64,000 nucleotides of DNA from Aegilops tauschii subsp. strangulata. Lineage: Eukaryota; Streptophyta; Magnoliopsida; Poales; Poaceae. Below the pieces are notes generated by a model. The model was not told where the DNA came from. It saw only the letters and a program-made list of their open reading frames with translations, and ran no database searches. Both the position numbers and the translations under genes were made by a program. The stretch is from positions 355,382,267-355,446,266 of the forward strand of contig NC_053040.3 of assembly GCF_002575655.3 (NCBI RefSeq), read 5' to 3'. Positions 1 to 11,320 of this stretch are shown here, in pieces (positions within the stretch are counted from its first letter, which is position 1; each line of letters starts with the position of its first letter).

Positions 1-2
1 TC

Positions 3-3000
3 GGCGGCTTCGTACTACGGGCCAACTCGCTTGGCCATCTAGAGCAGATTGACAGCTACGCCCCTGGCCATCAGGTCAGATTCGGAAACTTGAACTACGT
101 CGCGGATATCCGTGTAGACTTGATATTCAAGGGATCTGAGCCCGCGGCGATCGCTCCCCCTCACCCCGATTAACGTGACCAAAATCGGTCATCGGATCAC
201 ACCCAGGAGATGGTTCCTGCTGCTGCTATGGCCTTAGAGCCAAAGCAGATCGTGCCATCCGAGGCCGCAGAGTCCGCGGCGTTGGAGCCGCACACGGACT
301 CAACGCCCTGCAATATTCGCTTTAACAGAACTTCGGACGTGTCTCCGGCTATAAGTTCCGGACTGTGTACACCCGAGGACACCGAGCTAGTTCGGTCATC
401 GATCTTCGAGTTCAGCGCCGCTGACGTTTTCCAGCACTCACCTTTGTGTGACGTGCTAAAATCTTTAAAGAATTTGTCCTTGGAGAAGGACTCACAGCCG
501 AACTACGTCCGGTTCGAACTAGAGATGGATGACGAAGAATTTTGCTTCCCACCCGCCACCCACTTCATAGCCACCGTCAATGACTTAATCGACGTGCTTG
601 ACTATGGCTCCGAAGACATCGACGGTATGGATGACGATGTCGATAAGGAGCAAGGCCAAGACCCACCATTCACCGGACGATGGACGGCTACCTCTTCGTA
701 TGACGTGTACATGGTTGATACACCCAAAGGATCTGGCGACGACAAAGAAGAGCAAGAGGCGAATAAAACCTCCGAGACGCAGCCGAAGCGCCGGCGCCCC
801 AAATGTCGTCCTAAGCCTCGTCGCTCAAAGTAAGGCAACACCGGCACCGGAGAGAATAGTACTCCAGGTGATGCCGAAAACAATGAAGACCCTGTTGGAG
901 CTACATCCGAACAGGAGGAACATGACAACAGGCAAGACAACCCTGATGAACAGGCCATAGAAGATGACTCGGAGGACGATAGTTACCGTCCACCCTCTGA
1001 GGAGGAGACAAGCCTCGGCAACGAAGACTTCATCGTGCCTGAGGATCCTCTGGAGCAGGAGCGCTTTAAGCTTCAGCTCATAGCCACTACAAGGAGCCTG
1101 AAAAAGAAACAGCAGCAGCTTCAAGCTGAACAAGATCTGCTCGTCGACAGATGGACTGATGTCCTGATAGCCGAAGAATATGGCCTCAGGCGCCCAACAA
1201 AGAGCTACCCGAAACGCAGACTGCTACCTCAATTCGATGAGGAAGCACCGGAGCACACATCTCCCTCGCGTAATACGGAACGACCACCACGTGGTCGAGA
1301 CAGGGCGGCCGACCGGCCACCCCACGGCCGGGATAAAGCGGCAACTCAGGCGGAACAGCAGCCTCCCCCACCGCCTCGTAAAAATAGAGACAGAAGAATT
1401 CGGGGTCACACATACAACCTCCGGCAGATCCTGGACGATAGATCAGGACATACAAGATCGATCTACGGATTGCGAGGGCGTGCCTCGAGGCACGACGACG
1501 GCTACCTACTCGGACGTGATAAACCTAACCACGCCCGGGCCGAATACCGCAGATGGACTCCATCAGAGCTACGCCACGACGCGGCCCGATATAGAGGCGC
1601 CGCACACCCTCTCTGCTTCACAGATGAAGTACTGGATCATGAATTCCCAGAGGGGTTCAAGCCTGTCAACATTGAACCATACGACGTCACAACCGATCCC
1701 GCAGTATGGATCGAGGATTTCATTCTCCATATCCATATGGCTCGAGGAGATGACCTCCACGCCATCAAATACCTCCCATTAAAGCTCAAAGGACCAGCTC
1801 GACACTGGTAGAATAGCCTGCCCGAGAATTCCATCGGCAGCTGGGAGGACTTGGAAGAGGCTTTCCTTGATAACTTCCAAGGAACTTATGTCCGGCCACC
1901 AAATGCCGATGACTTAAGCCACATAGTTCAACAACCTAGAGAATCAGCCAGAAAATTCTGGACTAGGTTCCTAACCAAAAAGAACCAGATCGTTGACTGT
2001 CCGGATGCCGAGGCCCTAGCAGCCTTCAAACACAGCATCCGTGACGAATGGCTAGCACGCCACCTCGGCCAAGAAAAGCCGAATTCTATGGCAGCCCTCA
2101 CGGCACTCATGACCCGCTTCTGTGCGGGTGAGGACAACTGGCTGGCTCGTAGTAAAAACACAGCCAGCGAGGCAGACCCAATTGAGGCCAAGAACAGCAC
2201 CGACAAGCTCCGGCCCAATAGACACAAACGCCGAAGCAACGGCGACAACACCGATGACACCACAGTCAACGCCGGATTCAGCGGCTCCAAGTCCGGCCAA
2301 CGGAAGAAGCCATAGAAAAGAAACAACGAAGGACCTTCCAGCCTGGACCGCATACTCGACCGTCTGTGCCAAATTCACGGCACCCCGGATAAGCAAGACA
2401 ATCATACCAACAGGGATTGTTGGGTCTTCAAGCAGGCTGGCAAGTTAAATGCCGAAAACAAAGAAAAGGGATCACAAAGTGAGGACGAGGACGAAGAGCC
2501 CCGGCAGCCGAACATCGGAGGGCAGAAGAAATTTCCCCCTCAAGTCAAAACGGTGAACATGATATACGCTACGCACATCCCCAAAAGGAAGCGTAAGCGA
2601 GCACTTAGGGACGTCTACGCGGTAGAGCCAGTCGCCCCAAAATTCAATCCGTGGTCATCATTCCCGATCACCTTCGATCGCCGGGATCGCCCAACTAGTA
2701 TCCGCCATGGCCATTCAACCGCACAAGTCCTCGACCCAATTATTGACGGGTTTCACCTAACACGGGTCCTGATAGATGGTGGTAGCAGCCTCAACCTGCT
2801 TTATCAAGACACAGTGCGGAAGATGGGCATTAACCCCTCGCGAATCAAACCAACAAAGACTACCTTTAAAGGAGTCATACTAGGCGTAGTGGCCCGCTGT
2901 ACGGGCTCAATTACACTGAAGGTGGTCTTTAGTTCTCCAGACAACTTCCGAAGCGAAGAGTTAATCTTCGATATCGGCCCCTTCCGCAGCGGCTATCACT

Positions 3001-3275
3001 CACTGCTCGGACGAACCGCGTTTGCTAGATTCAACGCAGTGCCACACTATGCTTATCTCAGGCTCAAGATGCCCGGTCCACGTGGCGTCATAACAGTCAA
3101 TGGCAATACTGAACGTTCCCTCCGAACAAAGGAGCACACCGCCGCCCTAGCAGCAGAAGTACAGAGCGTCCTTCTCAAGCAGCACCATAGTACGGCTGTC
3201 GAGCCCTCGGACATCATTAAGAGGTTCCGGACTACACTGCAACAGGACGGCGCGGCTCGTCAAGAGCTCGACTAG
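3..3275 (+). pseudogene. gag-protease of element F, interrupted by stops
   Basis: One plus-strand reading frame runs from the window edge to the TAG at 3273-3275 and is broken by in-frame stops at 171-173 (TAA), 831-833 (TAA), 1809-1811 (TAG) and 2313-2315 (TAG). The part around 1690-2130 looks like the retrotransposon gag core (Trp-rich, with a conserved 'FQGTY' block). A C-x2-H...H-x4-C cluster near 2365-2420 replaces a CCHC knuckle. An aspartic protease follows, with catalytic motif IDGGSSLN (Asp codon 2775-2777; most retropepsins have DSG/DTG, but this DGG form is common in plant Gypsy elements) and a second motif near 'SLLGRTAFARF'. The original start lies upstream of the window. No frameshift was needed across 3.2 kb, so decay is mainly by point mutation. 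Confidence 0.85.
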
Positions 3276-4361
3276 CAATTCGGCCTCCGTCCAGTCCCAA
3301 TAAGGTACTGGCATTTGTACCACGCGTACACAATTACGCACTCAAAATTCCATGGACATCGACGGAGGCACAAGATAACCCGGGGCCTACAGTTCGGCCA
3401 GACCGATCCCGGACACACATACTTTAACTTTTTTTATTTCAGGTTCCTTTTTGTTGTTTCGCGGGCCTGATCGCAAGTCCTTTAGAAGGATTGGCATACA
3501 ACGGAGGCAAGCAGCATAGGTGTGTAGGGTAACCTTTATACATTCTTCTTGACGGTATTCATACTTATTTCTCAGGACCCGCACATGGCGCCCTACTTAT
3601 TCCAGCATGTTAAATAGCCCAGATACTTCTAGCACCATCTGTACAAGATACGCCTTGACGTATCCATCCAGTTATAATAAAAATGGTTCATGGCCCAGTT
3701 TCTATGGTTTTTGCTTCTTACTTCGTTTTATCTCGATCTGCTTATTTGCTGCATCGATACTCTTCTGTACGTTTGATATTCGCGAGGGGCTACTTATCGC
3801 CCCACAATACGGCAGCAAAGTCCGAACTCTTCTTACACATAAGTTCGGCACCCCGAATTTAGCATTATATTCATTGGCTCTGAATCATGTCTTTGGTCAA
3901 TAGTTGGGTTGCCCGGCTCCTGTGCTTGCTACCCTACATTCCGCTCTATCGGCTAGGGTAGTAAAGGGAGAACTACTGCGATTGTGCCCTGGCCTTGACC
4001 GGATGAGCACCTCAGTAGAGAAAGCCGAAAACTTACTGTCATGGTACGGCGAGAGTCGGTCAGCTGTTCGAGGGTTACAAAATCGTTGGAGATTTTTTCC
4101 GCGCCATGTGAAGGATCGGCACTTCCCGATCAAATGCTGACAGCACCCTGGCTTGGACCAGGGGATGCGCACTTGCTTAATTATAAAACTCCTATGGCTA
4201 AGTGAGGGCGTTTAAGCCGTATAGTCCGATTGCCTTGTTCGTTGCGCTAAACAACTCCTCCAAAGGACCATATAATTGGATCAAGATTGTTTAGAATCCA
4301 TCCCGAACACCTCCGTACTACCTACACGAGGGCAGAAGCCGACGACTGGCCAACCCTCAGA
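3276..4361. other. Non-coding stretch of element F
   Basis: This is about 1.1 kb between protease and the end of the antisense gene. It is richer in A+T than gag and contains a T-rich run ending in CAG near 3425-3442 that resembles a splice acceptor. I see no RT, RNaseH or integrase motifs here, so pol has been lost or replaced. Short open frames at 3607-3903 and 3904-4140 match nothing I recognise. Confidence 0.6.
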
Positions 4362-7300
4362 TTACAAATAACACGGCCGCACAAGAGGAAACAATTCAAA
4401 GCATAATAAAATTATTTTACAAAAAGTGGCTTTGTTCCCATAATACAAGGCAAGGGCAACATGGATACATTTATTCAAATATCGCTCGGGTGTATGGTGC
4501 TCCTTGCCCTCCGGCGGCCCGCTGGCAACTTCAACAGCGTTCATCTTCGCCCACCACATCTTGCAGCGAGCGAAGGCCATACGGGCACCTTCAATACAGG
4601 CAGAGCGCTTGATGACGTCCAGCCGAGTACAGGCGTTCACCAGCCGCCTCCCGAGTCCGAAGTAGCTGCCGGGCATAGCTTCGGGTGGCCATAGCCGGAT
4701 TGTCAAATCCTTCATGGCTAGTTCGACCACCCTGTGCAGCTCCACCAGCTGCTTCAGCTGATCGGTGAAGGACACGGGATGCTCTGGCGTCGCATACTGC
4801 GACCAGAATAGCTTCTCCGTCGAACCTCCTCCTGCGGCTCGATAGAACTCTGCAGCATCTGATACGCTGTGTGGTAGATCCACAAAAGCCCCTGGGGAAC
4901 TCCGAACCTGGGTTAGTAAAAGGTATTGTTGCTCCGCATACTTGCTTTGCATCTTAAATGCCTTACCCGCCATGATCTTCTTGGCCTCCTTGATCTCCTG
5001 GAGGGCGGCCTGGGCCTCATTCCGTGCGGTCTCCGCGCTCTGACAAGCCTTGGTGAGTTTGGCCTCTTTAGCCGACGCATTATTCTCCAAGGTCTCACAT
5101 TTTTTCACCGCATCTTGGAGCGCCTGCTGGACTTCTTTGACCCGGGCCTTGAGCTTCTTACAAGCGGCCTGCTGCTGGACAGCTTTCTCCTCGGCCTCGC
5201 CCAAGGCCTTCCTCAGGACCTCGACCTCGGTCGCGGCTCCTGCGCATATTACGACATTACAGTCAATACACAGTGCCTATGCTTTTCCGAACACACAGCA
5301 AGACGATACTCACCTTGCTTCTCCTGAAGACGAATTTTAACCTCGCCGAGCTCGTTCTCGGTCCGCTCCAGCCTCTACTTCAATTCAGAGATGTCGGCAG
5401 CATGCGAGGTTGTGGCCAACAGCGACGCCTGCTTATGCATACATGCTATGTTAGTGTCCTTCAATAGATCCTCTATCCGATTCTTCTCGCCGAACACCGG
5501 ACAGTGTCTCAGGGGATACTGACTACATGGGTGTTTTTCTCTTTCTATGTCACTTACCTCGAAACCTGTCAACATTTTGCTGCAGGCTTCATTCAGTCCA
5601 CCCTTGGCGGACTGAACCTTCTCGATCACCGTGCCCATAAGGGCACGGTGCTCGTCCATAACGGAGGCGCCTCGTAGCGCCTCCATCAGGTTATCCGGCG
5701 CCCCTGGATGGACAGGGACCACCGGCGGAAGCGGCGCACCCCCCTCCTTCAAAGGGGGTTGTTCGCCCGGAGCCATATGGGTCTCCGAAATTGTGTTTGG
5801 CTGAGGGCCAAACTGGATGCGGCCCTCTTCGCCAGTCTCCATGGGGATCATCTCCTCCATGTGTCCGGCAGTGGAGGTCTCGCCTGGTGGCGCCTCCCGG
5901 ACAACGTCCTGGGCTCCTCCCTCCGGAGCGGTCCTCCGGGACAGTACTTTGATGTCGTCCCTGGCCCCGGGGGAGTAAGCAGGCGGTGGCGACTGGCTCG
6001 CCATCTCCGACAGAGCCAACGAACCTCCACACGAGGATCGCTGGATTAGGTCGCGGGCCGGACTATAATAGTACAGTTAAATACATCAAGATAATGGAGA
6101 GAAAGGGCTGGATGTGCGCACGAGCGAGCCCTGTCACTTACAATGCGGCCTGGGGCTTAGTGCGGGGGCGTCGTTCCGGACTGCTGTCAATGTCCCACGC
6201 GGTGTTGACCGCTGGAACGCCCTTCCCCTTCTTGGGCGTCTCCACCTCCAGATGTGCCGGAGCCGCCCTCTTCTTCTTCCTCTCCTCAGGGGGAGGATTG
6301 TCTTCTTCCTCCTCCTCTTCCTCATCATTTTCCTCAGGGACAGAGGAATGAGTTTCGTCGTCTTCGGACGCCACGTCCGAAGTGCCCTTATGGCGGAGGC
6401 CACTCTTGGCCTTCTTCTTGGCCTTCTTCTCCAGCGCCTTATATGGCGCCGGCACTAGCATCTTCGCTAGACGCGGGATGACTGGTTCTTCAGCCAGCGG
6501 AGCCGGACACTGGATCCGCTTCGCCCTCTCCATCCAGTCATGAAGAAACCATAATAAAAGCTCAGACATCATCCTCGAAACAATAAGGTTGGGGATATGT
6601 CCGAAATAACATACCTTGCCGGCGGGGTGTGTACAATCGTGACCACGGTCTGAATCCATGGCCGGTGGCTTCTCGTTGCCCTTAAAAAGCAACTTCCAGG
6701 TGCCTTCGTGAGTAGTCTCAAAAAGCCTCACCAAGGTCTGGTGCTTCTTCGAGTTGAACTCCCACAGGGGGCGGCTTCGTCGCTGAATCCGGCGAATTAA
6801 CATCACCTGGATCACGTCGATGAGCTTTACATTCTTGGTCACCATGCTTTGAACGCGCGTCTGCAACGCTATCAGCTCGTTAGGTGAACACCAGTCCGAA
6901 CTCTTTTCGACCCAGGAGGTGAGTCGCATAGGAGTGGCGGAGCGGAATTCGGTAGTTGCGGCCCAGGTAGTGCCGCGTGGTTCTGTGATGTAGAACCACT
7001 GCTTCTGCCACTCTTTTACCGTATCCACAAAGGTGCCCTTGGGCCAGGAGACATTGGACAGCTTTCTCACCATGGCTCCTCCGCACTCCGCGTGCTGGCC
7101 ATCTACCACCTTCGTCTTTACGTTGAAGACTTTGAGCCACAACCCGAAGTGGGGCTGGATGCGGAGGAAGGCCTCGCACACGACGATAAACGCCGAGATG
7201 TTGAGGAAGGAATTTGGGGACAGATCATGGAAATCTATCCCGTAATAATACATCAGCCTGCGGACGAAAGGGTGGAGTGGAAACCCCAGCCCGCCGAAGA

Positions 7301-7407
7301 AATGAGGAAGGAATACTACCCTCTTGTTGGGCTCCGGCGTGGGGACGATTTGTCCCTCAGCCGGCAAGCGGTGGGCGATTCCCTTCGCCAAATATCTGGC
7401 CGCTCGG
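4362..7407 (-). pseudogene. Antisense spliced gene of element F (Transposase_28-like plus coiled coil)
   Basis: The minus strand encodes a multi-exon gene opposite to gag. The N-terminal part (7407 to 6142) has the features I associate with the 'putative gypsy-type transposon' family PF04195: a 'FLPHFFGGLGFPLHPFVR' block and a 'SAFIVVCEAFL' block, then an acidic Glu run and basic tracts. The next exon (6062-5558) is Pro/Gly-rich. Exons 5428-5314 and 5239-4362 form an Ala/Lys/Glu-rich coiled coil. Introns with GT...AG ends fall at 6141-6063 (phase 2), 5557-5429 (phase 0) and 5313-5240 (phase 1), and removing each keeps the frame. A further possible in-frame intron is 6614-6528. One TAG at 5375-5377 breaks the third exon. 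The 5' end lies at 16676-16743 beyond the E2 insertion. Function is unknown; the family name is from memory. Confidence 0.75.
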
Positions 7408-8304
7408 TGTCGTCGTTCTGGGAACGGGGGTCCCCAGACTTGCCTGCCTGCGGCCCACAGCGTGGCTAAGCCAGCAGGCCATACGGCCCATCTTCATCAA
7501 CAAGGCATCCAAGACCCTCGCGAGGGTCCAAGCCTCGCGAGGCGGATGACGCAAGACCTCCTCTGGAGTGGCCTAGCCAGGCAGGCTCGCGAGGAGCGGA
7601 GATATCAAGGAGGGGCAAACCTCACGAGGCTCTTGTGACGTGAGCCATGACGAACGGCACTAGGCGGGCGCCAGGTGGGCGCCGGCGCGCGCAGCATCCT
7701 TGTTTCCTCTTTGGTGCTAAGGAGGCCAGCGCAGGCGAAGAGTACCAAGGCATCAGGCAAAGGTTGCTATATTGGTGCAACGAGACCAACACCAAGAGGA
7801 CGGCAAGACGGAGGTCATCGTGGAGCCCAAGACGGCGTCACCGCCAGAGCTTTTCGCAGGCGAAGACCGCTTTTGTCAGGATAGCTTGTACTAGTTGTCC
7901 CCCTTCAAATTTGCCCGCCGTTGTTGGCTCCCTTCCCGCTCGATATTTGGGAAGAGGACCAGGGCCTCTATAAATAGGTCTAGCCACCACAGTAGTAGCC
8001 ATCGGATCCAGAGGCGCGCACAAGCTCGTACGCACAAGAACACCTCGACCTCAGGAGGCTGTTCTTCCCCTGTACTGTTCATCATCAGCCCAAGAGGCAA
8101 TCCGACACCACCACACTGGAGTAGGGTATTACACCACAACGGTGGCCCGAACCAGTATAAACCTCGTGTCTTTCTGTGTTGCGAGTTCGTCGAGTTCGTC
8201 CGCGAGATCTTAGCGAGCTAGGGCGTAGATCGGTAGGAGGGAAAGACTTCGCGCGCACCCCAGTGTTTGAACCTTAAGGGTTTGCCGGAACCCCACATCC
8301 GACA
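7408..8304 (+). repeat. 5' LTR of E2
   Basis: The LTR starts TGTCGTCGTTCTGGGAACGG and ends CCCACATCCGACA, 897 bp. A TATA box (CTATAAATAGG) lies at about 7968-7978. It differs from the 3' LTR by roughly 16 substitutions in the first 290 bp by eye and by about 20 bp near 8093-8113 that the 3' LTR lacks. This indicates an insertion that is not recent. Confidence 0.95.
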
Positions 8305-8306
8305 TT

Positions 8307-8324
8307 TGGCGTGCCAGGTAGGGG
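8307..8324 (+). promoter_or_regulatory. Primer binding site of E2
   Basis: Two bases after the LTR comes TGGCGTGCCAGGTAGGGG, starting with the TGG expected opposite a tRNA CCA end. E5 and T carry the same site with C in place of T at the fifth position (44751-44768; 58183-58200 on the minus strand). I do not assign the tRNA. Confidence 0.75.
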
Positions 8325-8369
8325 TGCGCCGTAGCTTCCCTTCCATCAGTTCGTCGCTCCGTCGTCTCC

Positions 8370-9893
8370 ATGGCAGACGCTCGCCGTGCTCGAGCTGAGC
8401 GTCGGGCTGCCCTCACCGCCATCGTCGCTCAGACGGCTCCCGTTGGCGGGCCACCTCATCGTTCTCCGTCTCCCGTCGCTAACGCTGCCACCGGCCCGGC
8501 GGGGAACGAGCAGCAGGCGTCCTCGCTGCATCCTTCGGTGCGGCAGGACGGCCGCACCGCCACTCCATCGCTGACCCCTGCCGGTTCATCGTCTCACGCG
8601 CGCCGCGCTCCCATGGAGGCACGGGCCGTGCTCCTCGCAGCGAACGAACTCCTGCGCTACCGCCCTGTCGACGACCTCTATGAGGAGTGGCTTGACCGCG
8701 TCGCCGAGCTGGTCCGCGCCGCAGGGGGCTCTCCGGCGCCGTCCCACTCTGTGCCTCCCCCTCAACCAGCCACGGGCGACGAGGCTCATGGCGTGCCTCC
8801 ACCACCTCAGCCCCAAGAAGGTGCCTTGGCACCAAGGCGCGCGCCTCCGCGGCGTGATCCACCACGCCCGGCGCCCGCGCGCGAAGAGAGAAACTGCCAA
8901 GAAATTCCGCGGCCGCGAGAAGCTGCACCTGCGCTCCCCGCACCACCTCGTCAAGACCGCGCACCACCCACACTGGCGCAGCGTGGACCTCGTCAAGACC
9001 AAGCTCCACATCCGAAGCGAGCCCCGGCAACCACGGCTGGCCGCCGCGCCTTCACCCCTGAGCTGCGTAGCGTCGCCTGGCCAGGCAAGTTCAAGACGGA
9101 CCTGCCTCCTCGCTACGACGGCACCGCCGACCCCGCGGAGTTCCTGCAGCTCTATGATATGAGCATCGAAGTGGCCAACGGCGACGAAGAAGTCATGGCG
9201 AACTGGTTTCCCATGGCTCTCAAGGATGGAGCACGCTCCTGGCTCCTGAACCTGCAGCACGGCTCGATCTCCTCCTGGGACGAGATGCGCGACCGCTTCG
9301 TCGCCAACTTCCAGGGCACTCGCGACCGCCCACCGGCCGCGGACGATCTACGCCACATCAGGCAGCAACCAGGAGAGACCCTCCAGAAGTACATCCAGCG
9401 CTTCAACAACACCCGCCTCAAGATCCCCAAGGTCATGGATGAGGCCATCATCTCCGCGTTTTCCGACGGTGTCCGTGACGTCAAGATGAAGGAAGAGCTC
9501 ACCATCCACGAGGAGCTCTGCACCTCTCAGGAGTTGTTCAACCTGGCGACCAAGTGCGCAAGAGCTGAGGAGGGGCGCCTCTCTCTCCTTGAGCTGCCAG
9601 CCGTGGGTGCGGAGGAGAAGAAGGCCAAGGCCAAGGACGTGAAGCACAAGGAGGCAGCTGTGCTCGCAGCGGAGCCCGACACCAAGCGGGGCAGAGATCA
9701 GCCCGAATCATCCAAGAACGGCCGACCGTTCTGCGCCTTCCACAACCTGAACACCCACAACACCAGCGACTGTCAAGAGCTCAGAGCCATAAGAGAAGGA
9801 CGCTTCGGTCGATGCCCCGAGCGCAGCGACCGGGGCTACGACCGCGGAGGAGGACGTGGAGGCGGACGCTGGGACGATCGTGGCCCGCGCTAG
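8370..9893 (+). CDS. gag: Gag polyprotein of E2, 507 aa
   Basis: This open frame starts at the ATG at 8370, 65 bp after the LTR end, and is intact for 507 codons. The first ~220 residues are Pro/Arg/Ala-rich. From about residue 230 the retrotransposon gag domain is visible (YDGTADPAEF, Trp-rich core, FQGTRDRPP, and GETLQKYIQRF). Near residues 455-468 a C-x2-H-x4-H-x4-C cluster replaces the usual CCHC knuckle, and T has the same variant. The tail is Arg/Gly/Asp-rich, as expected for nucleic acid binding. The frame would continue into protease but for a TAG at 9891-9893, so either gag terminates here or this is the first lesion. As a capsid-like protein it would package the RNA of this or related elements. 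Confidence 0.88.
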   Translation: MADARRARAERRAALTAIVAQTAPVGGPPHRSPSPVANAATGPAGNEQQASSLHPSVRQDGRTATPSLTPAGSSSHARRAPMEARAVLLAANELLRYRPVDDLYEEWLDRVAELVRAAGGSPAPSHSVPPPQPATGDEAHGVPPPPQPQEGALAPRRAPPRRDPPRPAPAREERNCQEIPRPREAAPALPAPPRQDRAPPTLAQRGPRQDQAPHPKRAPATTAGRRAFTPELRSVAWPGKFKTDLPPRYDGTADPAEFLQLYDMSIEVANGDEEVMANWFPMALKDGARSWLLNLQHGSISSWDEMRDRFVANFQGTRDRPPAADDLRHIRQQPGETLQKYIQRFNNTRLKIPKVMDEAIISAFSDGVRDVKMKEELTIHEELCTSQELFNLATKCARAEEGRLSLLELPAVGAEEKKAKAKDVKHKEAAVLAAEPDTKRGRDQPESSKNGRPFCAFHNLNTHNTSDCQELRAIREGRFGRCPERSDRGYDRGGGRGGGRWDDRGPR

Positions 9894-10842
9894 GAGTGGC
9901 GCGACCGGCCGCGTGAGGACCGCTGGCAGGACCAACCTCGCGAGGGTGCCTGGAGGGACCCGCCTCGTGAGGATCACCCCCAGGGCAACACCGGTCTTCC
10001 CCCGCTACCGCCACCAAGAAGGAACGACGACCACCACCAGGACGAGGGGGCTGGGGGCTTCCAGGAGCCGCGCGCGATCGCCTGCATCTTGGGCGGCGCC
10101 TAGGCCCCAGCCTCTCAGCGCATCTTCAAACAGTTCGCTCGCGAGGTGAACGCGGTGCTCCCCAAACTCGAGGCCACGCGCCCGCTCAAGTGGTCCCAAT
10201 GCGCCATCACTTTCAACTCGGTGGATCAGCTCAAGTGCGCAGCCGCCGCTGGCGCCCTCCCTATGCTGTGTTCCCCAGTCATCAGCAATGTGCAGGTCAC
10301 CAAGACCCTCATCGACGGCGGCGCAGGGCTCAACGTCCTGTCCGTCGACATGTTCGACAACCTCCAAGTGCCATATGAACAGCTCCAGCCCACCAAGCCT
10401 TTCTCAGGGGTGACCGACGGTTCCACCACACCGATAGGGCAGGTCCGCCTGCCTGTCACCTTCGGGGAGCGCAAGAACTACCGCACATAGCTCATCGACT
10501 TCAACGTCGCGCACATCCGCCTGCCGTACAGTGCCATCCTCGGGTATCCAGCCCTGGCCAAGTTCATGGCAGTCACTCATCACGGCTACAACGTTCTCAA
10601 AGATGCTAGGAAGTGGAGGAATCATCACGGTCCCGTGTGAAGAGAGGGATGCGGTGTGCTCCCTCGAGCGCGCCTTTCAAGCCGTAGCAATCGACGACCC
10701 CGACAGCAGAAGTGAAGGCCCCCCGGAAGCCATCCCCAAGAAGAAGCAGCCGCACCGCGCAGGACCTCAGGATGATGGCGTCGTGGCAGGAGCCTCGTCG
10801 GGATCAGCGCCCGCTCCAGGGGCGCCTCCCTCCACCGCATAG
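9894..10842 (+). pseudogene. Protease of E2, broken
   Basis: Translation in the gag frame continues past the TAG at 9891-9893 into a linker and an aspartic protease, with further stops at 10101-10103 and 10488-10490. The catalytic block IDGGAGLNVLS lies near 10310-10343 and the flap-side block 'RLPYSAILGYPALAKF' near 10515-10565. Around 10600 the frame shifts by one base: the conserved continuation (GGIITVPCEERDA, to 10842) is in another frame. DGG instead of DSG/DTG is shared by F and T. Confidence 0.85.
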
Positions 10843-11179
10843 GAAAGCGCACCCGGCGCCCTCCTCGGGCAGGGCTTGGGGGCTCTCTTCTGGAGGGCCT
10901 CTGACCTTGCCAACCTCACGAGGGAGGCGCTTGGGCACCACTTGGAAGCGTGTTTCGCGGCACATGTTCCTCAGGAGAGCACAGGGCAGGGAGTGCCCAC
11001 CACTCAGGAGTTCGTCACCAAGACCACAAGCAAGAGCCATGCGCGGCGAGAGCCGCTCACGAGGCGCAGCTCCGCATCCTGGCGAGGATGCTGGGCTGCG
11101 TGTCTGCATCAACGTCCCCGGGCTCAACAGGGCCACATCTCAGGAGCGCTTCTGGCCATCGTGTGTGGGCCGCTGCGAG

Positions 11180-11320
11180 GGCCCACCACACAGCTACGTT
11201 CGCATGCCCTTCGGCTTGCCGAGCGTGGTGTCAGCCTATCAACGCGACCTGCGGCGTGTCCTGGCAGCTCAGGAGGCCAGGTACCACGCCGTCCTGGAGG
11301 AGATGGGGACGGTCTTCAGG
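11180..11320 (+). pseudogene. Reverse transcriptase relic of E2
   Basis: A short stretch encodes YVRMPFGLPSVVSAYQRDL, with Arg of RMPFGL at 11201-11203. This matches the conserved RT block 'RMPFGLKSA...YQRA' seen intact in T near 36310. No YMDD block or other RT motif surrounds it in any frame, so it is a remnant left after deletion of most of pol. Confidence 0.6.
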